From contig QHPW01000015.1 of assembly GCA_003219675.1 (NCBI GenBank), positions 1-16,862 of the forward strand: 16,862 bases of DNA. Reading direction: 5' to 3'. The position numbers and the translations under genes are program-made. Positions 1-9,387 of the stretch are shown here, piece after piece; position 1 is the stretch's first letter, and each line of letters starts with the position of its first letter. The notes under the pieces were generated by a model that made no database searches, was not told where the DNA came from, and saw nothing but the letters and a program-made list of their open reading frames with translations. This DNA is from Verrucomicrobiota bacterium (GTDB lineage Bacteria; Verrucomicrobiota; Verrucomicrobiia; Limisphaerales; AV2).

Positions 1-2
1 CC

Positions 3-491
3 ACCAATCAAGCCTTGGCACTGACTTTGCAGGCCAGCGCCTTCAGCGATCCGGACGGTGACGGTCACGCATCCAGCGCGTGGGTCATCAAGCGCGGCTC
101 GGACAACACAATCGCATTCGACAGTGGCAACGACTCGGTCAACAAGACCAGCATCACCGTGCCGGCGGGAGTCTTGTCTTACTCGGCCACCTACTCCTGG
201 TCCGTCCATTACACGGACGCTAACGGCGCGCAGGGGCTCAAACTGCTCTCCACGATGGCCGGCGGCACCGGCCTGTTCCAGCTGTTCATCGACAATGCAG
301 ACGGCCTGCCGCTCGACACCAATCGCGTGGCCAACATTGATATCTTTGGCACCACAAATCTGGCGATCGGTTCAAGCGGCTGGATCAAACTGACCAATCC
401 CGCGATCCTTACCAATGGCAGGCTTTTCCTGGAAGATCCAGAAAGCGCCGGCACACCGCAGCATTTCTTCAGGGTTGAAGAAAGGCCCTGA
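3..491 (+). CDS. C-terminal end of a large extracellular protein (5' end outside window)
   Basis: The frame is already open at the left edge of the window (the first full codon begins at 3) and ends with TGA at 489-491, so this is a partial gene. About 162 residues are visible. The first part (AFSDPDGDGH, then a Thr/Ser-rich beta-type stretch ending SWSVHYTDANG) resembles the Ig/fibronectin-like modules found in big secreted Verrucomicrobiota proteins. The last ~75 residues contain NRVANIDIFGTTNLAIGSSG and end in QHFFRVEERP, a type of ending (xRFFRV/xRFYQL) also present in the CotH protein at 8938. No catalytic motif is visible, and the function cannot be named. The frame is supported by its amino-acid composition. 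The TTG at 15 is not a credible start, because coding-like sequence precedes it. Confidence 0.7.
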   Translation, partial: TNQALALTLQASAFSDPDGDGHASSAWVIKRGSDNTIAFDSGNDSVNKTSITVPAGVLSYSATYSWSVHYTDANGAQGLKLLSTMAGGTGLFQLFIDNADGLPLDTNRVANIDIFGTTNLAIGSSGWIKLTNPAILTNGRLFLEDPESAGTPQHFFRVEERP

Positions 492-502
492 ACGGGCGGC
501 TT

Positions 503-1333
<831 letters not shown>

Positions 1334-1339
1334 AACAGC

Positions 1340-2380
1340 CTATTTGCCCATCAAATGCTCGATCACCATCTGGTCCAGGTCCTGATAGTTGCGGTCGGCG
1401 ATCAGTTGCTGCGCTTTCATTTCGTTGAAGCTGCGCGCCTTCTCAACCAGCTTCAGAAACGTGCGCCGGCTGTTGTCCAGATGCGCGAGCCAATGTTCGA
1501 CCTTCGTGGTGCGGAAGGGATGGACATCGAAGCAGACGTATTCGCCGCGTTGGCCATAGCCGTTGCGTTCGAGCGCCCGGACCTGGTTGAAGGCGGCGCG
1601 AAGATTATTGCTTCCAAACGGCTTGTCCTGGTCGAACTTCAACCCGTTCTGATCGTTTAGATGCAACGACCAGAGTTTATAGAAGGCCATCGCAAAATCG
1701 ATTTCGTCAGCGGGATCGAGTCCGGCAAGAATCGCGTGCGCGCTTTCGATGAGGCAGCCCACGCGTTTCGGGTCGCGAGTCAATTGAGCGACAGCGAGCG
1801 CGTGTCCGATGGTGGGTAGATAGGCGTGATCCATCGGCTCGTTCGGCTTCGGCTCGATAGCAAGGCGAATGTTCTTGTCGTGAGTCAGCATCTTGTCGAA
1901 GGCGTTGACGAGGTAATCCACGCAACGGCGCGCATTTTTCGATTCACGGATATAGCTGCCTTCGCGCGCGAGCCAGAGCACGAGGATGTCCGTGCCGAGA
2001 ATGTTGGCGATATCGATGGAACGGAGCGATCGCTTTATGGCGTATTGGCGGTGTTTGGCGTCGTTGCTGGTGTAAGCGCCATCCACCGTCTGCGGCGCGA
2101 ACCAGAGCCGCGGCGCGACCATTTCAGCGGCGATGCCTTCCCCGTCCAGTTTTTTCCGCAGTTCTTTCGTTTCTTTGCGGATTTGCGATTCGGATTTGCT
2201 GTCGAGGTCCGGCACGGCGTCGTCGTCGTGAAACATCATCGCGTCGAAGCCGAGCTTTTTGAGTTGCGCGAGTTTCCACTCGAAGGCCCGGGGCGGGCGG
2301 ACCGGCGGGCCGTAAGGGTCCTGGCCTTCGCTGATGTTCCAGGGACCGAAGCAAAATTTATAGCGGTGTTTTTCAGGCAT
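1340..2380 (-). CDS. Xylose-isomerase-family sugar isomerase (actinobacterial-type, shortened)
   Basis: This is a TIM-barrel protein alignable by eye along nearly its whole length with the short actinobacterial D-xylose isomerase (aldose-ketose isomerisation, two divalent metals, cytoplasmic). Landmarks are FHDDD (His51 and Asp54, the ring-opening dyad), LWLAREG (Trp136), IEPKPNEP (Glu176, Lys178), ESAHAILAG (Glu212, His215), KFDQD (Asp250, Asp252) and CFDVHPFRT (Asp285). The usual HIDLNGQ segment is replaced by the two-residue-shorter HLNDQNG (240-246), so one metal-1 ligand is Asn242 or a shifted Asp243. At 346 residues it is about 40 shorter than classical XylA and seems to lack much of the C-terminal arm used for tetramer contacts. 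It lies 62 bases downstream of the pseudopilin gene on the same strand. The true substrate could be another sugar, so no symbol is given. No clear ribosome binding site precedes the ATG. Confidence 0.82.
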   Translation of the reverse strand: MPEKHRYKFCFGPWNISEGQDPYGPPVRPPRAFEWKLAQLKKLGFDAMMFHDDDAVPDLDSKSESQIRKETKELRKKLDGEGIAAEMVAPRLWFAPQTVDGAYTSNDAKHRQYAIKRSLRSIDIANILGTDILVLWLAREGSYIRESKNARRCVDYLVNAFDKMLTHDKNIRLAIEPKPNEPMDHAYLPTIGHALAVAQLTRDPKRVGCLIESAHAILAGLDPADEIDFAMAFYKLWSLHLNDQNGLKFDQDKPFGSNNLRAAFNQVRALERNGYGQRGEYVCFDVHPFRTTKVEHWLAHLDNSRRTFLKLVEKARSFNEMKAQQLIADRNYQDLDQMVIEHLMGK

Positions 2381-2442
2381 AAGTTGAGCGCGGCCATGCT
2401 AGGAATTTTGTCGGAATTTGGGAACTGCAATCCATTCGGATT

Positions 2443-3276
<834 letters not shown>

Positions 3277-3396
3277 GGAATACCGCGAACCCTAATCCAA
3301 ACCTGTTATCCCTTCCACTCCAGAATTTGCTTATCCGCCAAATCGGCATCGCTTAAGCTCGCAAAGTCGCGGTCTTTCTGCTAAGGTCGCATCCGC

Positions 3397-6300
3397 ATGA
3401 CGTCAATTATCCGGCCAGTTGTACGCGCCTGTCTGGTTTCTCTTCTCGTGTTTGGATTGTTTTGGGGCGTCAACGGACGGGCCGACTCGCTTTTTTCCCA
3501 ACCGGACACGACTACCGCCGCGGACTCTGTGGTTACGTTCAACGAAATCATGTATCACCCGGCCGACGACATTTCGGCGTTGGAATGGGTCGAGTTGTAC
3601 AACCAGATGTCGGTTGATATTGAACTGTCGAACTGGCGCGTTGAAGGCGGGATCGAGTTTCGCTTCCCGACCAATACGATCCTTGCCGCGAACAGTTACA
3701 TCGTGGTGGCCGCGGATCCTGCAGCACTCCAAACCGCCAGTGGCGCAAGGAACGTGGTCGGTCCTTTCACCAGGCGTCTCTCCAACTCCGGCGACACCCT
3801 GCGCCTCCGTAACCACAACGGACGGCTCCTGGACGAACTGAGCTATCTCGACGAAGACCCCTGGCCGGTGGCCGCGGACGGCTCCGGCGCATCGCTGGCC
3901 AAACGCGACAAATTCAACGCCAGCAGTCCTGCGGCAAACTGGCGGGCGAGCGCGCAAATCGGCGGCACGCCCGGACGCGCGAATTTCCCCGAATCGGAAT
4001 CCACCGGTCCGGTGCTCGACCAACTCCTCAACTCTGGTTCCATCGCCCGGTGGCTCGTGCCCACCAACGATTCGCTCGGACAGTCCTGGACCTTGCCCGC
4101 CTTCGATGACACCGCTTGGGCCGCTGGCAGCGCGTCGCTGGGTTTCGACGCAGGCCTGACGTCCGGCGGCCCGCCGGTCGCACGCGCCTACTCGTTCGAC
4201 GGCAACGTGGCCGATGTGTCGGGGCACGGATTCAACGGCCAAAACATCGGCGCCCAGTATTCGGCCAGCGTGCCCTCCGCCGTGGGCGCAGGCCAGTCGG
4301 TGCAGTTCGACGGGGTGGCGAACCAGGTGCAGGTGACCGACGCCACCAATCCATCGGCTTACACACTCGCCGTTTGGGTGTCGGTGGATGCGGTGCGCCC
4401 CAGCAGTCTCATCGTGCGCACCGATGCCAACGGCCCGAACACCTCCTGGTCTCACCAGTTACGCATCAATTCGTCCGGCCGGTTTGAGCATTATCTGTAT
4501 GACGGAAATCCCCGGTCCGTTGCGGCCACGAACGTTATCCAGCCCGGCGTTTGGTATCACGTCGTTGGAACTGCGATCAACGGCGGCGTGATGCGAATTT
4601 ATGTCAATGGTGTGTCGAGCGGCGGCAGCATCACGATCGGCAATCTGTGGAGTGGCGGCAACCAGTGGCGATTCGGGACAGATTCCGGCGGGACACCCAA
4701 TTTTTTCCGAGGCCGGCTTGATGAGGTCGGCATCTGGCACGCGGTGCTCGGCACCAACGAGCTTGCGCGACTGGTTGCCGGTACGCCGCCCGCGTTGCTC
4801 AATGGTTATCAGGACCTTGTGGTCACTGACGTTAAGTCATCCCTTTTGGGGACCCACAGCCAGTTGTTGGCGCGCCTGCCGTTCGACTTGCCGGCGGGCG
4901 TCGCCTATGACCGTCTCACCCTTAACGTGCGGTACGACGATGGTTTCGTGGCATCCCTCAACGGCATCGAAGTCGCCCGCCGCAACGCGCCGCAGACGCT
5001 CTCGTGGAATTCCACCGCCACCGCGGCCCGCGCGAAAATTGACGCGCTCCAGCCGGAGGCTATTGACCTGAGCCCTTTCCTCACCAGTCTGGCGCCGGGC
5101 CGCAACCTGCTGGCTTTTCGAGCGCTGAATTCGGCCGCCGATGATCCTGACTTTCTTCTCACGGTTGAATTGTCGGGCCGCGAGGCGTCGGCGGCGGGGC
5201 AACTCCCTCTCGCGTTCAACGAAGTCGCCGCCGCCAACACCCCATCGTTCTTCGTGGAGTTGTTGAACCACGGCACAACCAACCTCGCGCTCTCCGGCGG
5301 TCGAATTCTTTCCAGCCGAGGCGGGTGGTTCACTTTCGGCCCGCAGATGTTAAGTGCGGGAGGATTTCTGACGCTGACCACCAACGATCTTGGCTTCACC
5401 GTGTTGTCGGGCGATAAGCTGTTCCTCCTCGGTCCGGGGCAGAGCGTGATTGATGGGGTCAAGGTGGAAGACCGCCCGCGAGGCAAACTACCCTCGGCTC
5501 CGACCGGCGCGTGGCTCCATCCAGCCGCGCCCACTCCCGGCGCAACGAACCAGGTCCCGCTGCGGGACGAAATCGTGATCAACGAGATCATGTATCATTA
5601 CCCGCCCATCTACGCGACCAACTCCACCAGTAACCCGATGGAAAGCGATGAACAATGGATCGAGCTTTACAACCGCTCGGCCTCGACGGTTGACCTGACC
5701 GGATGGCGGCTCGAGGGCGCCGTCGATTTCACCTTCCCGTCCAACACCGTCCTGGCGGCCGACGCCTACGTGGTGGTGGCGAACCACGCCGCGGCGTTGC
5801 GCGCGAAGTATCCCGGAATCGCGGTGCTCGGCGACTGGAGCGGCAAACTGTCTCATCGCGGTGACCGCATTCAACTGCGCGACGCGCAAGACAACCCCGT
5901 CAACGAAGTCTCTTACTACGACGACTCGCCGTGGCCGGCCTACGCCGATGGCGGCGGTTCCAGTCTCGAGCTCCGCGACCCGCGCGCGGACAATTCGGTT
6001 CCGGAAGCCTGGGCTGCGAGCCTGGAAGGCGCGAAGACAAGCTGGCGCCGCTACAGTTACCGCGCCCGAGCGATCAATCCGGTTTACTCGCCCAACCTCT
6101 TCTCTTTCCACGAATTCCGCCTTGGGTTGCTTTCGGAAGGCGAAGCGTTGCTCGACAATATCACGGTCGTAGAGGTCCCAACCAACGCTCCCGCCCGGCA
6201 GTTGCTGCAAAACACGGATTTCACCTCCGGCACCAACAAGTGGCGCCTCGTTGGCAACCACTCGCACTCGCGCGTTGAGCCGAATCCCGACAACCCCGCA

Positions 6301-7935
6301 GACGCGGTGCTTCATCTCGTCGCCACCGGCCCGATGAGCTACCTGGAAAACCAGCTCGAAACGACGCTGAAAGTTGGCGGCACGCTTGTGCCCGTCGTCG
6401 CGGGGCGGGATTATGACATTTCCTTCGACGCCAGGTGGCTGACCGGTTCGCCCCGACTCCACACCGAGCTTTATTACAACAAAGTCGCAGCCACCACAAT
6501 CCTCGACCGGCCCGACCACTTGGGCACGCCGGGCCGGCGCAACTCGACCTTCGTCACCAACGCGGGTCCTGCCTACAGCCGCCTCCAACACACTCCCGTG
6601 CTGGCAACGTCCAACGATGCCATCAACGTCAGCGTCCAGGCCACCGACCCCGACGGAATAAACAGCCTCACCCTCCATTACGCCGTCAATGACGGCGCAT
6701 GGAAGAGTGTGCCAATGTCCGCGCAAGCTTCAGGTTCCGCCTCCTACAGCGGCATGATTCCTGCCCAGCCGTCCGGGGCCGTCATCCAATTCTATGTCGA
6801 AGGCAGCGACTTGGCTGGCGGAACTTCGACCTATCCTGCGGAGGGCGCCCGTTCCCGCGCTTTGCTCAAAGTCGAGCCGCCGCGCCTGGTCTCGAACAAA
6901 CAGACCTTTCGCATCCTCATGACGCCGGGAGACTCAAGGCTGCTTCACTCGTTCGTCAACCTGATGAGCGACGATCTCCTCGGGTGCACGGTCATCCACA
7001 ACGAGCGCGAGGTCTTCTACAACGCCTTCATCCGGCTTCACGGCAGCATGTTCAGCCGCACCGATGCCAGCACGACCGGCTTCACCGTGAAATTTCCCGC
7101 CGACCACCTCTTTCGCGGTTCGCGCGGTTCCGTCATCGTCCGGCGCAGCGGCATGGTCGAGTCGTTCATGAAACACATCCAGAACCAGGCTGGCGGTCTT
7201 CCGGCGAACTACGATGACATTGTGTATCTTGTGTCGCATCGCTCCGACAACGTTGGCCCCGCACGCCTCAATCTTGCAAACTACGACGACACGTACGTTG
7301 ATTCTCAGTTTGAAAACGCCAACGACGGGACGGTCTTCAAGCTTGAAGGCATCCGGGTTTATGAAACCACGGATGACGGAACCCCCGAAGGCCATAAGCT
7401 TCCCCAGCCGGTGGACTTTGTTTGGTCCTACGATATCACCAATCTTGGCGATGACCCTGAACAGTACCGTTGGAGCATGCTGATCCAGAACCAGCGCGCG
7501 CGCGACGATTACTCACGCATCGTGGCGATGGGCAAAGCGTTCAGCCTGAGCGGCACGGCGTTGCAACAGGCCGCCTCCACCGCCATTGACATGGATGAAT
7601 GGGCGCGCTACTTCGCGCTGCAAACCCTCCTGGGTGTGGCCGATATCTACGGCGTGGATAACCCGCACAACATTGCTTTTTACGCTCGCCCGGACAACGG
7701 ACGGGTGGTTGTTTTGCAGAACGACTGGGGATTTGGTTTCGGGCTTTCCACCGGCGCCTCGATCTATGGAAAGAATAACGTTTACAAAATCCTCAAACTG
7801 CCAGAGCGCCTACCTCAGCCGGTGGGCGAAGCATTACAGCGATGTCACCGGCGAGAACTACAACAGCGCGCCCGGCTACGCCGATGCGCGCGACGCCGCG
7901 GTCCGCAACCAATTGGCTCCGACGATACCCTTTGA
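3397..7935 (+). CDS. Secreted lamin-tail / LamG / CotH-kinase-like protein, 5' part of a frameshifted gene
   Basis: The protein opens with a Sec-type signal peptide (hydrophobic 8-26, likely cut near Ala29). Domains in order: lamin-tail domain ~45-190 (FNEIMYHP, EWVELYN); LamG/concanavalin-like domain ~262-464 (SFDGNVADVSGHGFNG, GRLDEVGIW); a beta domain ~480-600; second lamin-tail domain ~723-870 (INEIMYHYP, QWIELYN); a carbohydrate-binding-like module ~932-1048; an Ig-like module ~1057-1165; and a CotH-type domain from ~1168 (FIRLHGSMFS, IDMDEWARYFALQTLLG, LQNDWGFGF with Asp1443). CotH proteins of spore coats are atypical protein kinases; the large secreted bacterial versions are uncharacterised. 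Coding sense breaks off after KILKLPE (residue 1470). The remaining 42 residues are out of frame, and the true continuation lies in frame 2. A CTAAGGTCG sequence lies just upstream of the ATG. Confidence 0.85.
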   Translation: MTSIIRPVVRACLVSLLVFGLFWGVNGRADSLFSQPDTTTAADSVVTFNEIMYHPADDISALEWVELYNQMSVDIELSNWRVEGGIEFRFPTNTILAANSYIVVAADPAALQTASGARNVVGPFTRRLSNSGDTLRLRNHNGRLLDELSYLDEDPWPVAADGSGASLAKRDKFNASSPAANWRASAQIGGTPGRANFPESESTGPVLDQLLNSGSIARWLVPTNDSLGQSWTLPAFDDTAWAAGSASLGFDAGLTSGGPPVARAYSFDGNVADVSGHGFNGQNIGAQYSASVPSAVGAGQSVQFDGVANQVQVTDATNPSAYTLAVWVSVDAVRPSSLIVRTDANGPNTSWSHQLRINSSGRFEHYLYDGNPRSVAATNVIQPGVWYHVVGTAINGGVMRIYVNGVSSGGSITIGNLWSGGNQWRFGTDSGGTPNFFRGRLDEVGIWHAVLGTNELARLVAGTPPALLNGYQDLVVTDVKSSLLGTHSQLLARLPFDLPAGVAYDRLTLNVRYDDGFVASLNGIEVARRNAPQTLSWNSTATAARAKIDALQPEAIDLSPFLTSLAPGRNLLAFRALNSAADDPDFLLTVELSGREASAAGQLPLAFNEVAAANTPSFFVELLNHGTTNLALSGGRILSSRGGWFTFGPQMLSAGGFLTLTTNDLGFTVLSGDKLFLLGPGQSVIDGVKVEDRPRGKLPSAPTGAWLHPAAPTPGATNQVPLRDEIVINEIMYHYPPIYATNSTSNPMESDEQWIELYNRSASTVDLTGWRLEGAVDFTFPSNTVLAADAYVVVANHAAALRAKYPGIAVLGDWSGKLSHRGDRIQLRDAQDNPVNEVSYYDDSPWPAYADGGGSSLELRDPRADNSVPEAWAASLEGAKTSWRRYSYRARAINPVYSPNLFSFHEFRLGLLSEGEALLDNITVVEVPTNAPARQLLQNTDFTSGTNKWRLVGNHSHSRVEPNPDNPADAVLHLVATGPMSYLENQLETTLKVGGTLVPVVAGRDYDISFDARWLTGSPRLHTELYYNKVAATTILDRPDHLGTPGRRNSTFVTNAGPAYSRLQHTPVLATSNDAINVSVQATDPDGINSLTLHYAVNDGAWKSVPMSAQASGSASYSGMIPAQPSGAVIQFYVEGSDLAGGTSTYPAEGARSRALLKVEPPRLVSNKQTFRILMTPGDSRLLHSFVNLMSDDLLGCTVIHNEREVFYNAFIRLHGSMFSRTDASTTGFTVKFPADHLFRGSRGSVIVRRSGMVESFMKHIQNQAGGLPANYDDIVYLVSHRSDNVGPARLNLANYDDTYVDSQFENANDGTVFKLEGIRVYETTDDGTPEGHKLPQPVDFVWSYDITNLGDDPEQYRWSMLIQNQRARDDYSRIVAMGKAFSLSGTALQQAASTAIDMDEWARYFALQTLLGVADIYGVDNPHNIAFYARPDNGRVVVLQNDWGFGFGLSTGASIYGKNNVYKILKLPERLPQPVGEALQRCHRRELQQRARLRRCARRRGPQPIGSDDTL

Positions 7936-8938
7936 GATCACGTCCAACGGCGGGAGCAATTTCACCGTTAACACTCCCACTGTGACCCTCGACGGGCGCG
8001 GTTGGATCAACGTCCACGACATCCGCCGCGCCGGGCAAACCGACCCGCTCCAAATCACCTGGCTTGACGACCAGCGCTGGCAGATCACACTTCCGCTCGA
8101 GGCGGGCACCAACGAGCTCCAACTTTTTGCGTTCGATTATCACGGCTCCCCGGTCGGCCAGGATTCGATTATGGTCACGACCGCCGCCTCTGAATTTCCC
8201 CAGCGCGACTACCTTCGCATCGCCGAACTGATGTATCACCCGCCCGCGCCGGGCCCCGCCGAGATTTCTGCCGGCTTTGCAGACGGGGATGACTTCGAGT
8301 TTATCGAATTGTGGAACACCGGCCCGACCAACCTTTCGCTGGTTGGCGCGAAGTTTACGGTCGGGGTCGTGTTTGACTTCACCGCGTCGGCTGTGACGAA
8401 TCTGGCTCCCGCTCAGCGCGTGCTGGTGGTTAAAAACAGGGCCGCGTTTGAGTTCCGCTACGGTACCAACCTGCTCGTGGCTGGCGAATACAGCGGGTCC
8501 CTGAACAACGGCGGCGAATTCATCCGGCTCGTGGACGCGTTTGGCGTCGCGATCCAGGAATTCACTTATGGCGACGGCGGCAACTGGCCGATCGCCGCCG
8601 ACGGCGGCGGCAGTTCGCTCGAAGCGCTCAGCGTCAGTGGTGACTACAATGATCCTGCCAACTGGCAGGCGAGCGTGCTGACCGGCGGCTCCCCGGGCCA
8701 GCGCGGTGTGGTTCGACCGGGATTCGCTTCGGTCACGTACGATGGCGCGCGGGTTCGCCTGCGCTTTCAGGCCGCAATTGAGCAAAGCTATACCGTTCAT
8801 TGGCGCGACAGCCTGACCGCGGGGCAATGGAACACATTGACCCCCATTCCGGCCGGTGGCAGCGCACGGATCGAAGAAGTGCTCGACGACCCGCCTTTCG
8901 GCGTGCCGCAACGGTTCTACCAGCTGTCCACGCCGTGA
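7805..8938 (+). pseudogene. Detached 3' part of the lamin-tail/CotH gene (frame 2)
   Basis: Frame 2 becomes protein-like at SAYLSRWAKHYSDVTGENY and runs to TGA at 8936-8938. It carries the end of the CotH region (up to AVRNQLAPTIPFEITS), a beta-sandwich module (TVTLDGRGWINVHDIRRAG to GQDSIMVTTAA), a third lamin-tail domain (LRIAELMYHPP, DDFEFIELWN, then GGNWPIAADGGGSSLEA) and a C-terminal module ending RFYQLSTP. It has no start codon or ribosome binding site of its own at the junction, so it is the displaced tail of the gene beginning at 3397. Together the two parts would encode roughly 1,850 residues. Upstream codons in this frame back to 7586 are out-of-frame shadow and are excluded. Confidence 0.8.
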
Positions 8939-9063
8939 TTCGGTTGTCCCGATCCTGCGATCCACGTCGGGTGACGCGCCTGCTTCTCCTGAAGCGGGTG
9001 GGGCGAGACTCCGTCGAGCCCTGATCTCCAATGCATGTAGCAGTGGCCACGAGCTTGAACTTC

Positions 9064-9292
9064 GTAGCAGCCGACGTAAGGAGAATCACATCCTCGAAAC
9101 GGGGTGGCATGGGCCAGCGAACTGAAAGCGGTAGGGCGCGTCACTCCGTGCGCGCCGTCGGTCACCATCCCCTGCCACCGGCGCGCACGGAGTGACGCGC
9201 CCTACCTGGTCCGCGCAAAGAGTACCGTTCGTTGGCAGGCTCATTTTATTTCGAGCGAAGGAAAGTTAGAGCCTCCTTACGTCGGCTGCTAC
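9064..9292. repeat. REPIN-like inverted pair 1 of the GTAGCAGCC repeat family
   Basis: The left unit at 9064-9087 starts GTAGCAGCCGACGTAAGGAG, then AATC. The right unit at 9269-9292 is its reverse complement in the opposite orientation (ends GGCTGCTAC) and carries the consensus GGCTC end. Each unit can fold AGCC with GGCT around a 10-base loop next to the GTAG tetranucleotide, although the left copy has lost the GGCT arm. The right unit is followed by GGGTTC-ATG-GGACCC (9293-9307), which forms another hairpin. The 27-bp inverted repeat of another family sits between the two units. Confidence 0.75.
9131..9205. repeat. Perfect 27-bp inverted repeat with GTAG/CTAC ends
   Basis: The arm at 9131-9157 (begins GTAGGGCGCGTCACTCCGTG) is the exact reverse complement of 9179-9205 (ends GTGACGCGCCCTAC), with a 21-base loop at 9158-9178. 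The stem has no mismatch and is GC-rich. It begins with GTAG and ends with CTAC, like the other repeat family here, which fits a second REP/REPIN class. It lacks a T tract, so it is not a standard terminator, though it could still end transcription or protect an mRNA end. Confidence 0.85.
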
Positions 9293-9387
9293 GGGTTCAT
9301 GGGACCCGAATCGCGTCCAAATTTTGCAGAGTCCCCTAACCCATGCACCGTTTTCCTCGCGTACTTTTTGAACTGCGAACTGAACCG

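Larger units (their letters stand above)
8939..9387. other. Repeat-rich intergenic region between convergent genes
   Basis: No protein-like frame was found in these ~450 bases. They hold a small hairpin (CCTGCTTC at 8979-8986 pairing with GAAGCGGG at 8991-8998, no T tract), a GTAG-type repeat pair (9064-9087 and 9269-9292), an extra GTAGCAG at 9037-9043, and the perfect 27-bp inverted repeat at 9131-9205. The flanking genes converge here, so the region should contain their transcription ends, but no canonical rho-independent terminator was seen. Confidence 0.7.

Noticed and set aside
5488..6726. 412-codon open frame on the minus strand
   Set aside because: It lies antisense to the lamin-tail/CotH gene, whose frame has recognisable domains. 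The antisense product has no motif. The same applies to 209-1297, 3403-4455, 7793-9031, 12533-13540 and 14545-15312.
7780..7830. Programmed ribosomal frameshift in the CotH gene
   Set aside because: There is no slippery heptamer or downstream stimulatory structure at the junction, and a block of residues appears to be missing, which frameshifting alone would not explain.
8979..8998. Rho-independent terminator after the CotH tail
   Set aside because: There is an 8-bp stem with one G-T pair but no T tract follows, so it is noted only as a hairpin within the intergenic region.
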